NCBI RefSeq assembly: GCF_016865485.1
Contig: NZ_AP024452.1
Coordinates: 2,254,501 to 2,318,500, forward strand
Direction: 5' to 3'
DNA: 64,000 nucleotides
Origin: Luteitalea sp. TBR-22
GTDB taxonomy: Bacteria; Acidobacteriota; Vicinamibacteria; Vicinamibacterales; Vicinamibacteraceae
In this document: one piece after another, positions 8,359 to 17,671 of the stretch
Position numbering within the stretch: the stretch's first letter is position 1
Layout: each line of letters begins with the position of its first letter
Notes under the pieces: model-generated
The model's database searches: none
What the model was told of the DNA's origin: nothing
Seen by the model: only the letters and a program-made list of their open reading frames with translations
Position numbers and translations under genes: made by a program

Positions 8359-10209
8359 ATGAAGAGGCTGACCCGAGCATCGTTGGCGGCGGTGCTGCTG
8401 TCCACGACCGCCGTTGTCAGGGCACAGGACGTGCCCAGCCTGATCATCCACAACGCACGGATTGCGACCCAGGCCCCCGTCGCGGTCGGGCCGTCCGCGG
8501 TGGCCGTGAAGGGCGAAAAGATCATCGCCATCGGGTCGGATGCGGCGATGCTGGCCCTGCGTGCGCCGTCCACCACGGTCATCGATGCGCAGCGTCGACG
8601 CCTGATCCCGGGTCTCAACGACTCGCACCTGCACCCGACGCGAGCCGCCCGCTACTACGCGGCCGAGTTGCGGTGGGACGGTGTGCCGACGCTCGCGCAG
8701 GCGCTCGACATGGTGCGTCGTGCCGCAGAACGCACGCCAGAGGGGCAGTGGGTCCGCGTCATCGGGGGATGGTCGCCCTACCAGTTTGCCGAGAAGCGCA
8801 TGCCAACGCCCGAGGACCTGACACGCGCAGCGCCCGACACGCCGGTCTTCGTGCTCCATCTGTACAGTGGGGGCATCTACAACAGGAAGGGCATCGAGGT
8901 GGCGCGACTGCGCGACACGTCCGCGCCCGAGGGCGGCACGATCGAGAAGGGGGCCGATGGGCAGCCGACCGGCCGCATCCTCGCGACGCCCCGCCCGACG
9001 ATTCTCTATCAGGCCGTGGCCCGCCTCGGAGAACTGTCCCCCGAAGCGCAGGCATCGTCGGCGCGCCACTTCTATCGCGAGATCAACCGGTTCGGTGTGA
9101 CGTCGGCCATCGACGCCGGTGGCGGCGGGCATGCCTATCCGGCGCAGTATGCGGCGACCGTCGACCTCGCGCGCACGACCGGGCTGCCGCTGCGCATCTC
9201 GCACTACCTGTTCGCCCAGACTCCGGGGCAGGAACTGGCAGACATCCAGCGCTGGGTGGGCAGCGAGCGACTCGGCGCCAACCTCGACGTCCACCACGAG
9301 AATGGTCTGGTGCTCGAAGGGGCCGGTGAAACGCTGGTCTGGTCGGCAGGAGACTTCGAGAACTTTCGCGCCGCCCGCCCCGACCTCGACGCGAACCCGG
9401 CCTGGCGCGAGGAGTTGACCGCCGCCGTCCGCACGCTGGTGCGGCATCGCTGGCCGCTTCGCCTCCATGCGACGTATGACGAGACCATCGACCGGATCCT
9501 GTCGGTGCTCGAGACGGTCCACCGCGAGGAGAAGGCCGAAGGCCGGCCGGGGCTGACGGACCTGCGTTGGGCGCTCGACCACGTCGAGACGATCCGACCA
9601 GCCAACATCGCGCGGATCAAGGCGCTCGGCGGCGGCGTGATGGTCCAGGGACGGATGGCGTTTGCCGGAGAGGATTTCATCGCCCGCTATGGTGCGGCGG
9701 CGGCCGCGCACGCCCCGCCCGTCAGGCAGTTGCTGGCGGCAGGGATCCCGGTTGGCCTGGGCACTGATGGGACGCGCGTCGCCAGTTACAACCCGTGGCT
9801 GGTGCTGTACTGGCTGGTGTCGGGCAGGAGTGTCGGCGGCACACCGCTGCTGTCCAAGGCCAATCGGCTCGATCGTGCCAGAGCCCTCGAGCTGTTCACG
9901 GTTGGCAGCGCCTGGTTCAGTGGCGAAGGGCACCTCAAGGGGCGCATCGCGCCCGGCCAGTACGCCGACATGGCCCTGCTCAGCCGCGACTACTTCGCCG
10001 TGCCCGAAGACGAGATTCCGCACATCGAGTCCGTGCTGACCATCACTGGCGGGATTGCCGTGCATGCCGCGGGCGCGTACACGCATCTGGTCCCGGATCT
10101 GGAGCCCATCCTTCCGGCCTGGTCGCCAGTGCGGCTGTTCGGCGGGTACAACAGGTCGCTGGATGTGAGACCGGCCTCGCGGGCCACCACCTCGCCCGCC
10201 AGTCGGTGA
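8359..10209 (+). CDS. Exported metal-dependent amidohydrolase (amidohydrolase_3 type)
   Basis: 616 residues, ATG 8359 preceded by GGAGGC. A signal peptide (residues 1-24, ending VVRAQ) sends it to the periplasm. The amidohydrolase signature is present: the small N-terminal sandwich (LIIHNARIAT), the metal-binding SHLH in IPGLNDSHLHPT, HATYDETIDR, LRWALDHVET and GLGTDGTR near the C-terminus, then the ALELFTVGSAWFSGE and GRIAPGQYADMALL elements. It resembles YtcJ/LAF3-like enzymes that open N-acyl or cyclic amide bonds. Third gene of the hydrolase-porin-amidohydrolase run. Confidence 0.88.
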   Translation: MKRLTRASLAAVLLSTTAVVRAQDVPSLIIHNARIATQAPVAVGPSAVAVKGEKIIAIGSDAAMLALRAPSTTVIDAQRRRLIPGLNDSHLHPTRAARYYAAELRWDGVPTLAQALDMVRRAAERTPEGQWVRVIGGWSPYQFAEKRMPTPEDLTRAAPDTPVFVLHLYSGGIYNRKGIEVARLRDTSAPEGGTIEKGADGQPTGRILATPRPTILYQAVARLGELSPEAQASSARHFYREINRFGVTSAIDAGGGGHAYPAQYAATVDLARTTGLPLRISHYLFAQTPGQELADIQRWVGSERLGANLDVHHENGLVLEGAGETLVWSAGDFENFRAARPDLDANPAWREELTAAVRTLVRHRWPLRLHATYDETIDRILSVLETVHREEKAEGRPGLTDLRWALDHVETIRPANIARIKALGGGVMVQGRMAFAGEDFIARYGAAAAAHAPPVRQLLAAGIPVGLGTDGTRVASYNPWLVLYWLVSGRSVGGTPLLSKANRLDRARALELFTVGSAWFSGEGHLKGRIAPGQYADMALLSRDYFAVPEDEIPHIESVLTITGGIAVHAAGAYTHLVPDLEPILPAWSPVRLFGGYNRSLDVRPASRATTSPASR

Positions 10210-10249
10210 GGCGCCGGCGGATTCCTCTTGCCCCGACCAGCGGGCAGGG

Positions 10250-11638
10250 CTACCGTGCCGCGGCGCTCTTCAGCAACCGGATGGCTTCGGCCACCAACCG
10301 TTCGCCACCACCGGGCGCGATGCGCGAGTTCACCGTCTCGTAGCTGCCCTCCGCGAAGGCCTTCTCGGTCGGGATATACGCGGGGTTGTCGTTGCTCAAC
10401 TCGATGACCAGCGTGTGCGTGAACGGCGAGGCGCGCTTGATGGCCAGACCGAGGTCGACGAACACCTCGCCGGGGAGCAGCACGATGGCCAGGTCCGACG
10501 CCAGGCGGAAGACCTGCACCTCGGCCTGCAGGTTCGGCTCGCGGCTCGCGAGGTCCAGCGTGGAGACGATGTCCACCTGCGTCAGGAACGGCAACGCGTC
10601 CGTCCCCACCTTGGTCATGTCGGCGCGCGCCGCGGCGACCTTGGCGTCCGACACCGGACGCAGGGGCAGCGTGACCACGGCGGACGCCGCGCCGAGCGAC
10701 GGCGTCGTGATCGGCGTACGCGGGCGCGCCGACAGCACGTCCGCGGCCAGTTGGAGTCCGATCGAGTGCGAGTTCAGCCGCCGCCGGCCACTGACGTCGA
10801 GGTGGTTGATGTCGCCGCAGGTGCCGAGACCGAAGACCGAGATGAACCCGTCGCCGAACTCGCGACGCAGCTCCTGTTCGAGGTGTCCGGGGTAATCGGC
10901 GGAGTACGCCGTGCCGCCGCCCATCGTGTCGAGGTGCAGCGCGAACACCGTCAGGGCACCGACCGGACTGCCACCCTTGGTGATCAGCACGAAGGGCACG
11001 TCAGGATCGGTGGGACCAGCGACGCGCACGATGTCCGGATTCAGGGTCCCGGGATTGAAGCGCACGGTGCCGTCCTTCATGTGGAACCGGCGATTGAAGG
11101 AGACTCGGTCCTCGTTGGCCAGCGCGAACTCGAGTGACGCCGGTGACACACCGGCGTTGGCGGTCACGATCACCTCCACGAGCCGATCGCGCAGCATCTC
11201 GGGATACTTCACCGAGGCCAGTGGATCGGCCCCGAGCCTGGCGGCAGCCTGCTCACTGAACAGGCGGGCCCGCGGACCCGAGAACATCGGGCCGGTATGG
11301 GTGTGTGTCGCCGTGATCGCGATGTTGGCGACCGGGATCCCGGTCTTCTGCGCCGCCAGTGCGCGGACCTCCGTGGTCAGTCCCTGCGGGACACCAATCA
11401 GGTCGGCGACGACCAGCGCCGTCTTCGTCGTGCCCTGGGTGAAGACGATCGCCCTGGCCTTCAGTGGATCCTTCGTGCCGGTGCTCAGGCGCTCTGTGAA
11501 GTAGCCGTCCATCCGATAGCCGAGGGGCGGCGTGATCTCGATCTCGGCCAGGCCGACGCCGAGGGGACCCGTCTGGGCGGTCGCCTCGCCAGCCAACGTG
11601 AGGATTGCGGCCATCACGCACAGGAGTCTCTGGAGCAT
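10250..11638 (-). CDS. Secreted neutral ceramidase-like protein
   Basis: 462 residues with a signal peptide (LLCVMAAILTLAGEATAQ). The ceramidase superfamily shows in VGLAEIEITPPLG near the N-terminus, the metal-site region ITATHTHTGPMFSGP, and LLPGEVFVDLGL with SNDNPAYIPT towards the C-terminus. It is shorter than true neutral ceramidases (about 650 residues or more) because the C-terminal domain is lacking; short forms like this are common in acidobacteria and planctomycetes and may act on other lipids or amides. It is convergent with the amidohydrolase and divergent from 11793. Confidence 0.82.
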   Translation of the reverse strand: MLQRLLCVMAAILTLAGEATAQTGPLGVGLAEIEITPPLGYRMDGYFTERLSTGTKDPLKARAIVFTQGTTKTALVVADLIGVPQGLTTEVRALAAQKTGIPVANIAITATHTHTGPMFSGPRARLFSEQAAARLGADPLASVKYPEMLRDRLVEVIVTANAGVSPASLEFALANEDRVSFNRRFHMKDGTVRFNPGTLNPDIVRVAGPTDPDVPFVLITKGGSPVGALTVFALHLDTMGGGTAYSADYPGHLEQELRREFGDGFISVFGLGTCGDINHLDVSGRRRLNSHSIGLQLAADVLSARPRTPITTPSLGAASAVVTLPLRPVSDAKVAAARADMTKVGTDALPFLTQVDIVSTLDLASREPNLQAEVQVFRLASDLAIVLLPGEVFVDLGLAIKRASPFTHTLVIELSNDNPAYIPTEKAFAEGSYETVNSRIAPGGGERLVAEAIRLLKSAAAR

Positions 11639-11792
11639 CCGCCTACACTACCGCATCGACGGGCTCCCCTCGCGTCGCGCCGACACGACGCGTCACGCTC
11701 CTTCAGTCGCCGTGTTCGCTGGAACGGCGCACGCTGACCGTTTGCCCGAGAACGGTGTCCAAGATCGCATGCGGGTAGATGGAGCGGGTGGC

Positions 11793-14072
11793 ATGCGCGT
11801 GTTCGTGCGGCTGGCGCTCAGCGCTATTGCGGCTCTTCTGTGCGAGTGCAGCGCCCGGGCTCAGGACGTCGAGCAGGCAGACGTGGCGCCGGCGCGCCCA
11901 GCGCACGCGGCTCGGCTGGCCGCCAACCCGCCTGGGTTGTCGCTCGTGGTCCGCACGGCCCTCGGGAAACTGCGGTTTGCGCAAGGTGAACGCCTGACCC
12001 TCGACCTCGAGTTTCGGGACGACTCGGGGGCGCGCCCCCTCTTCGACGCCATCGCGTACGACCGCAGCGGCCGCCTTGGCATCGACCGGGTCGTTGTCGT
12101 CCCGGCCTCGGGCGTGGAAGACCCGCTGCGCGACTACTACCGTGCCATGGGGTTCGGCTTCGTTGGCGGAGGCATGGCGACCCCTCCCGCGCCGCTCGAC
12201 GGGCTGACGACACTCTCGCTGGACGTCAACGAACACGTCCGCTTCGTGCGGCCGGGAACGTACGTGCTGTACGTCGAGTCGCACCGCTTTCGCGACGCGA
12301 ACGTGACGCCGCCCCGTGACCCGGTGGTGGTCGTGTCGAATCTGCTGACACTGCAGATCACGGCGCCCGTGCTCGATGCGGGCGCCATCACGATGCTGCC
12401 TTCGCGGGCACTGCGGTTCGCAGAAGGCCCTCGAGCGGCGGAGGAACTCGCGCGTCGCATCCTGAGGCTCGAGGGCGAGGTGAACCGAGTGGGCACCGAG
12501 GGGCACGAGCTCCGTTTCGGGCTCTATGGGACGCAGCATCGGACAGAGGCGCTGAAAGTCCTGCGCGAGGGGCTGGCCACTGCCTCGCGCGCGGTCAATG
12601 ACGCCATTCCGGCCATCGCCGCATTTCTGGACGTCATGATCGCCATGCCGCGCGACACCCAAGAGGACCAGCCGGACCAGGGCACGGGTGCTGCCTTGCG
12701 CGCTCGCGAGCGCATGCGCCGGTATGCCTGTCAGGTGTCGTACTGGCAGGGACAGGCTCTGGCCGCCGGGCTCCGCGGCGGCCCCGCGGACGTGGCCCGC
12801 GCCAGCGTCTCGTTCACCGATGAGCCGCCGGCGCACTGTCCGCCTGCTCCGCCCGTGAACGTCGCGGGTGTGCTCCCGGCCGTGTTCGATCGACTCGATT
12901 CGGCGCAGCAGGGGCTCATGCTGTCGTACCGGTGGGGACACGTCGCCGGTCCATCCATGCTGCCCGTCCTGCGGCAACTGGTCTCCGCGCCGGACGTCGA
13001 ACGCGAGGCGCGGGACGCGGCGCTGGTTCGCCTCGGGGAGCTGGCACCAGACGAGGCCGCGCGCCTGTCGCGCGAGGACGTGGTCGCGGGTCGATTCCGC
13101 TTCAGCACCAGGGCGCTGCGTCTCGCGTCGGCGGACACCCCGGCCCTGACGCAGGCACTGGAGCGTCACCTCGCCGATGCGCGCGCGCAGTCGACACCAC
13201 TCTCGGATCTGCAGGACGGGCAAGGCGCGATGGCGCGCGGACTGCTGCCCACGATCGTCCGGTTGGCAACGCCGCGGACGTGTGCCGCGCTCGTGGAGTG
13301 GCCAAATGGCGAACCGGCCTCCTGCGCTGCCCGCGCGAGCGTCGTCGCTTGCGCCCTCGCCGTCGACGGCGAGGGGGGACCGCGCTTGCTGCGCGAGCAC
13401 TTGAGCGACAGTCGCTCCTATTGTCGAGACGAGCTTCCAGACACGCTGGCGCGCGTGTGGCCGCAGCACGTGCCGGAAAGCGCGCTGGTCGAGGCCTTGT
13501 GGCACGAGCGCTCCCGTGTGGCCGCCAGTGCGGCGCGTGCCCTGGCGCGCATCGGGACGGCCTCCGCTCGTGTCGCCCTCTGGCGTCGGCTGGAGGCCTG
13601 GCACCAGCGGTGGGAGGGCCGTGCCGACGAATTGCACGTCACGATGCCCAGCGTCGACGATCCTGCGTCACAGGAACTCGGACTGGCGCGCGCCTTGCGC
13701 GAAGCGCTGCTGCGTGGGCGCGGCTGGCTGACCACGGCCGAGGACCGGCTGCGTGTGCGGGACTCCTGCGTCACGCAGGCCTGCCGGCAGGAGTTCTCGC
13801 CGTTTGTCGGCGGCCCGCCGGTGCGCCTCGTCGTCGTCGAGTCCGAGGAGTGGACGGGGCAGACCGTCTATCGCGCCGATGGACAGGCCTTCCATACACT
13901 GCACGACCTGCTCGAGCGCCTGGTGCTGTACCCGAAGGCCGTCACCATCGCGTGGCGTGCCGGCTCCAGTCATGCCCAGGCGCGCGCGGCGGCGCTGTAC
14001 GAGGCGCTCGCCACTGCCGCGGCGGAACGCGGCCTCGCTGTCCTGGCGCAGCCGCCGCCGGTGACGCCGTGA
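11793..14072 (+). CDS. Large secreted protein with HEAT-like C-terminal part, unknown function
   Basis: 759 residues from ATG 11793, with GGAG eight bases upstream. Residues 1-26 are a signal peptide (ALSAIAALLCECSARAQ). The first 200 residues contain an immunoglobulin-like beta module (LRFAQGERLTLDLEF, VRPGTYVLYVESHRF). From about residue 320 onward the sequence is helical and repetitive with alanine- and leucine-rich pairs (MLPVLRQLVSAPDVEREARDAAL, RVAASAARALARIGT), typical of HEAT-like repeats. No enzyme motif was found. A 31-codon frame overlaps its stop. Confidence 0.65.
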   Translation: MRVFVRLALSAIAALLCECSARAQDVEQADVAPARPAHAARLAANPPGLSLVVRTALGKLRFAQGERLTLDLEFRDDSGARPLFDAIAYDRSGRLGIDRVVVVPASGVEDPLRDYYRAMGFGFVGGGMATPPAPLDGLTTLSLDVNEHVRFVRPGTYVLYVESHRFRDANVTPPRDPVVVVSNLLTLQITAPVLDAGAITMLPSRALRFAEGPRAAEELARRILRLEGEVNRVGTEGHELRFGLYGTQHRTEALKVLREGLATASRAVNDAIPAIAAFLDVMIAMPRDTQEDQPDQGTGAALRARERMRRYACQVSYWQGQALAAGLRGGPADVARASVSFTDEPPAHCPPAPPVNVAGVLPAVFDRLDSAQQGLMLSYRWGHVAGPSMLPVLRQLVSAPDVEREARDAALVRLGELAPDEAARLSREDVVAGRFRFSTRALRLASADTPALTQALERHLADARAQSTPLSDLQDGQGAMARGLLPTIVRLATPRTCAALVEWPNGEPASCAARASVVACALAVDGEGGPRLLREHLSDSRSYCRDELPDTLARVWPQHVPESALVEALWHERSRVAASAARALARIGTASARVALWRRLEAWHQRWEGRADELHVTMPSVDDPASQELGLARALREALLRGRGWLTTAEDRLRVRDSCVTQACRQEFSPFVGGPPVRLVVVESEEWTGQTVYRADGQAFHTLHDLLERLVLYPKAVTIAWRAGSSHAQARAAALYEALATAAAERGLAVLAQPPPVTP

Positions 14073-14164
14073 CCATCCGCCATCGCCTGGCGTGCATGAC
14101 CGTCGTCGCGGTGGCAGCGACAGCCGTGGCGGTCAGCGCTTGCGCTCGCTTCACACGCGCGTGA
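14069..14164 (+). pseudogene. 31-codon signal-peptide/lipobox stub, probable truncated gene
   Basis: Starts at a GTG that overlaps the upstream TGA and encodes a basic start, a hydrophobic run and AVSAC, which looks like a lipoprotein signal with lipobox. The frame stops almost at once, where similarity to a GIY-YIG gene begins on the other strand. It may be the 5' stub of a gene cut off by that insertion, or a real tiny lipoprotein. Confidence 0.35.
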
Positions 14165-14330
14165 GCAGCGCCAGGTCGGCGGCGATGAGCGCTTCCTTCT
14201 TGACGCGTCCATCGCTTCAGTTGACGCTCACGTGCCCGCGCTCGAAAGCCTGTCGGGGTGCTGCTCGACGTCCACGGGCGTGAACGGAAGGCGCAGACTC
14301 GTGAAGCCTGACGCCTCGCAGGCCTGAGTA
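14163..14330 (-). pseudogene. Decayed GIY-YIG endonuclease remnant (copy 1)
   Basis: The DNA aligns closely with the 3' half of the intact GIY-YIG genes at 29218 and 37952, for example the shared AGCGCCAGGTCG, GATGAGCGCTTCCTTCTTGA and CACGTGCCCGCGCTCGAA blocks. Several base losses break the frame and the catalytic N-terminal half is absent. It is the oldest-looking of four copies in the window. Confidence 0.65.
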
Positions 14331-14481
14331 GAGCAGCTCCGGCACTACTTCGCGCATGATGTTGGCCTCATTGCCATCGCCGACCGATCGGACCGAGCTC
14401 AGGTGACGTGAGGGCCTTGCGCCGGTCGCGTCGAGCGCGTGCTGAAGGAACCGGTGGGGTTCCACTCCGTATTCACTCCGC
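14331..14481. other. Short intergenic stretch before the DUF1028 gene
   Basis: No gene or signal recognised; likely includes the promoter of the gene at 14482 and flanking debris of the GIY-YIG remnant. Confidence 0.4.
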
Positions 14482-15213
14482 ATGATCATTCGCCGCTCGG
14501 TGCGTTTCGCGTACGTCAGCATCGGCGTGGCCCTGTCGATCCACCTGGGCGTGACGCCCGCGGCTGCCACCTGGTCGCTCGTCGCGGTCGATGCACGGAC
14601 GCGTGAGGTCGGCAGCGCCGGGGCGTCGTGCACACCGTTTGTCGCCGGCATCGTCGCACTCGCGCCCGGACGCGGGGCCATGGTGGCGCAAGCGATGTCC
14701 AACGGGGCCGCCCGGCGGCGTGGCGTACGATTGCTGGCCGATGGTGGCAGCCCGAGCGCCATCGTCGCCGCGATCAGCCACCCGACGTTCGACGACACGT
14801 TCGAGGAGCAGCAGTACGGGGTCGTGGCGCTGGGCTTCTTCGATCGGCCGGCGGCATTTACCGGCGCTCGCACGCACGCGGGAGCCGGACACCTGCTCGC
14901 GCCCGGGGTGAGCGTGCAGGGCAATACTCTCGCCGGCCAGGACGTGTTGACTGCAACCATGGAAGCGTTCACGCGGAGTGCTGGACGTCCGCTCGCCGAG
15001 CGTCTGCTGGTGGCCCTCGAGGCCGGCGCGCTGCGAGGCGGTGACCGGCGCTGCGGCGCGCAGACCGCGCAGTCGGCCTACCTGGTCGTGGCGGCACCAG
15101 ACGACCCGGCGGGGCGCCCGCGTATCCGTCACGTGATCCCCGGGCAGAGCCAGGGCGGTCGCAATCCAGTGCACCTTCTGCGCCGCGCCTTCACCACGGC
15201 GGGCGAGCGCTGA
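14482..15213 (+). CDS. Secreted DUF1028 family protein (Ntn-hydrolase-like)
   Basis: 243 residues with a signal peptide (residues 1-28, GVALSIHLGVTPAAA). The mature part matches DUF1028: ATWSLVAVDARTREVGSAGAS, VAQAMSN, GVRLLADGGSPSAIV, YGVVALGFFD, GVSVQGNTLAGQDVL and the late AYLVVAAP. The mature protein would begin at ATWS, near the expected processing threonine of this Ntn-hydrolase-like superfamily. The biochemical role of the family is poorly known. It stands alone between remnants and the TetR cluster. Confidence 0.85.
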   Translation: MIIRRSVRFAYVSIGVALSIHLGVTPAAATWSLVAVDARTREVGSAGASCTPFVAGIVALAPGRGAMVAQAMSNGAARRRGVRLLADGGSPSAIVAAISHPTFDDTFEEQQYGVVALGFFDRPAAFTGARTHAGAGHLLAPGVSVQGNTLAGQDVLTATMEAFTRSAGRPLAERLLVALEAGALRGGDRRCGAQTAQSAYLVVAAPDDPAGRPRIRHVIPGQSQGGRNPVHLLRRAFTTAGER

Positions 15214-15541
15214 TCGCTGGCCGACGTCGCATCCCGGCCCGGGGCGAGTGCCTGCCAGCGTGCTTCTTCAGGACGTGCCGTCCCGGCACGAGGCGAGTAG
15301 CGGCACAGCCGCTGGCGGCCAACGCAGCCATGCCATCGGTCACCAGCGCATCCTGCCGACAGAGCCAGCGTCCTTCTCGCCATCGAGCAGGCGCGCACGC
15401 AGATGCCACTGCGAGGTGTGCTGCGCTTATCGGGCTCTCGGCACGGCAAGTCGGAGTCACCATTGCCCTTGACAAAGAGTGAGTAGGCACTCATTATTCG
15501 AGTCATGACGGTGAGGTTCGCGACCCTCCTGGAGAGTCCGC
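15214..15541. other. Intergenic stretch carrying the tetR promoter
   Basis: Non-coding. The first 250 bp show nothing recognisable; the last 75 bp hold the promoter and operator annotated at 15469-15497. Confidence 0.5.
15469..15497 (+). promoter_or_regulatory. Sigma70 promoter with TetR-type operator between the boxes
   Basis: A perfect -35 TTGACA (15469-15474), a 17-bp spacer and a -10 CATTAT (15492-15497). An inverted repeat TGAGT-AGGC-ACTCA occupies 15480-15493, inside the spacer and touching the -10 box. The position and shape fit an autorepressing TetR-family operator for the gene at 15542. Confidence 0.75.
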
Positions 15542-16108
15542 ATGGCACGGCCGAAGAGTGAGGACCGACGCAAGGCCATTCTCAGCGCGACGACCGCCCT
15601 CATTGCGGAGCAGGGCCTCGGTGCACCGACAGCAGAGATCGCCGCTCGCGCGGGCATACCGCACGGTTCGGTCTTTACCTACTTCGAGACCAAGGCCGGG
15701 CTGTTCAACGCGCTGTACCAGGAGTTGACCACAGAACTCACCGACGCCGTGGTCGCAGCGATCTCGCCGGAGGCCGACACGCGGACGCAGTTCGAACAGC
15801 TCTGGAGCGCGTGGACCCGGTGGGGCACCTCGAACCCTGACAAGCGACGTGCGCAGGCGCAGCTCAATATCTCGGACCTTGTCACCACCGAAATCCGGGA
15901 CGCGGCGTACGCGTATGCGGCACCCGTCTTCGCGCTCATCCGTCGGGCCGGCGCCACCGGGCCACTGAAGGACGCGCCGATTCGTTACGCCGGGGCCCTC
16001 GTCTCCTCATGTGCCGCCACCACGATCGAGTTCATGCTCCGGGATCCGAAGCGCGCCAGGGTCCTCTGCCGGACCGGGCTGGAAACGGTCTGGCACGCGT
16101 TGCACTGA
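15542..16108 (+). CDS. TetR/AcrR-family transcriptional repressor
   Basis: 188 residues. The N-terminal HTH spans about 8-55 (ILSATTALIAEQGL, TAEIAARAGIPHGSVFTYF, ETKAGLFNALY), the classic TetR pattern, followed by a helical ligand domain. The operator in its own promoter argues for autoregulation. The gene is followed at 58 bp by a short-chain dehydrogenase and further oxidoreductase genes on the same strand, which are its likely targets. Ligand unknown. Confidence 0.92.
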   Translation: MARPKSEDRRKAILSATTALIAEQGLGAPTAEIAARAGIPHGSVFTYFETKAGLFNALYQELTTELTDAVVAAISPEADTRTQFEQLWSAWTRWGTSNPDKRRAQAQLNISDLVTTEIRDAAYAYAAPVFALIRRAGATGPLKDAPIRYAGALVSSCAATTIEFMLRDPKRARVLCRTGLETVWHALH

Positions 16109-16166
16109 CCACGTGCAAGGGGCCGCCGTTGCGATGACCAACTGACCATCATCCAGGAGAAGGACC

Positions 16167-17030
16167 ATGCCACACGTCTGGCTCGTCACGGGGAGCGGAG
16201 GAGGATTGGGACGCGCGATCGCCGAGGCGGCGCTCGAGGCCGGGCACCAGGTGGTGGCGACAGCGCGCGACCCCAGGCAGGTCGACGACCTCCGTACTCG
16301 CTACGGCGAACGGGTGCTGACGCCACCGCTCGACGTGACCGACGAAGCGCAGGGGCGAGCGGCGGTCGAGTCCGCCGTCGACACGTTCGGCCGACTCGAC
16401 GTGCTGATCAACAATGCCGGCTACGGCGACCTCCGGCCATTCGAGCAGGTCCCTTCCGACGAGTTCCGCCGGCTTGTCGAGACGTCGCTGTTCGGGGTCG
16501 TGCACATGACGCGCGCGGCGCTCCCCGTGATGCGCCGCCAGCGCCGCGGACACATCATCCAGATCTCTTCACTCGGCGGACGCACCGCCTGGCCCGGAAA
16601 CGCGGCCTACCACGCGGCGAAGTGGGCCGTCGGCGGCTTCACGGAGAGCGTGGCACTCGAGGTCGCGGCGTTCGGCGTGGTGGTGACCGCACTGGAGCCG
16701 GGCGCGATGCGCACGAGGTGGGGCGCGCGGGCCAACGCGCGGCACGAGCCGGTCCTCCCGGACTACGAAGCCTCGGTTGGCGCAACCGTGCGCCAACTCG
16801 CGGGCTACTGGGGGAACGAGCCGGGCGACCCGGCCAGGGTCGCACGACTCATCCTGCGCCTCGCCGCGGCCGACCGCCTCCCGCCGCACATCCTGCTGGG
16901 GAGTGATGCGCTCCGGCTCGCCCGTGAGGCGGAGCGCGCCCGCTCGGCCGACGCCGACCGATGGAGCGCGATCAGCGCCTCGATCGACATCGACGCTGGC
17001 CAGTCTATTCTTCCGCTGCCGACCGCCTGA
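16167..17030 (+). CDS. Short-chain dehydrogenase/reductase (SDR)
   Basis: 287 residues. Classical SDR: cofactor motif TGSGGGLG (residues about 8-15), LDVTD, NNAG (LINNAGYG), catalytic Ser in IISSLGG-like IQISSLGG, and YHAAK with catalytic Tyr and Lys. The C-terminal 60 residues (LRLAREAERARSADADRW) are longer than in minimal SDRs and match the family often labelled oxidoreductase of the SDR type in soil bacteria. AGGAG lies seven bases before the ATG. Probably TetR-controlled. Confidence 0.9.
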   Translation: MPHVWLVTGSGGGLGRAIAEAALEAGHQVVATARDPRQVDDLRTRYGERVLTPPLDVTDEAQGRAAVESAVDTFGRLDVLINNAGYGDLRPFEQVPSDEFRRLVETSLFGVVHMTRAALPVMRRQRRGHIIQISSLGGRTAWPGNAAYHAAKWAVGGFTESVALEVAAFGVVVTALEPGAMRTRWGARANARHEPVLPDYEASVGATVRQLAGYWGNEPGDPARVARLILRLAAADRLPPHILLGSDALRLAREAERARSADADRWSAISASIDIDAGQSILPLPTA

Positions 17031-17079
17031 CCGTCGCTGAACCTCGTCACATCACGGCCCTTCGATCACGGAGTGTGTC

Positions 17080-17280
17080 ATGTCGAGCGTCGCATCTCTC
17101 GCCCCCGTCGCTTCCCCTCGCGCCGTCCGCATTGCCGCGGCACATCTCATCGACGGCGCGCTGGTCGCGTCGCACGGCACCGAGGTGGTCGACGTGCACG
17201 ACCCGCATGATGGCGTCCTGATCGGCCGCGACACGATGGGCGACGCCGCCGACGTCGTGCGCGCGGCGGGGCAGGGCTGA
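17080..17280 (+). pseudogene. N-terminal fragment of an aldehyde dehydrogenase
   Basis: 66 residues that resemble only the first part of NAD-dependent aldehyde dehydrogenases: HLIDGALVASHGTEVVDVHDP, then IGRDTMGDAADVVRAA. The frame stops where the family would continue for over 400 residues, and the next gene starts 25 bp later. A GGAG precedes the ATG. Most simply a deletion remnant; a free-standing small protein cannot be excluded. Confidence 0.45.
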
Positions 17281-17305
17281 GCCGTCAACCTCGGAGGATC
17301 CGTGC

Positions 17306-17608
17306 ATGCCCGAAGCACTCGAGATCACGACCTTTCGGCTCCGTGACGGTCTCACTGGCGCCGACTTCATCGCCGCGAATGCCGACATCGATGACTACCT
17401 GCGACGACAGCCCGGCTTCCGCTGGCGACGCATCGCCCAGGACAAGGACGGCACGATCGTCGACATCGTCGCGTGGGCGTCAGTCGCGGACGGACGGCGA
17501 AGCGCGACGGGGATCATGACCGAGATGGCTGAGTCTCCCGTGCACGCGACCATCGACCAGAGCACGGTGGAGTTCCGGCTCGTGCCGGTCAGGCATCGTG
17601 TCCCTTGA
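17306..17608 (+). CDS. Small dimeric alpha-beta barrel-like protein, unknown function
   Basis: 100 residues, with GGAGG upstream of ATG 17306. The order of elements (ITTFRLRDGLTGADFIAANADID, then GFRWRRIAQDKDG, VDIVAWASVADGRRSA, HATIDQSTVEFRLVPV) fits the ferredoxin-like monooxygenase/ABM-type barrel seen in many small stress proteins. I do not recognise a catalytic motif. It sits in the TetR-linked oxidoreductase cluster. Confidence 0.6.
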   Translation: MPEALEITTFRLRDGLTGADFIAANADIDDYLRRQPGFRWRRIAQDKDGTIVDIVAWASVADGRRSATGIMTEMAESPVHATIDQSTVEFRLVPVRHRVP

Positions 17609-17671
17609 GACGTCACAGCGCGGCCCGTCCTGTCACGCGTGCGGTTACACTCCTCAGGCCAGGACCCTCTC

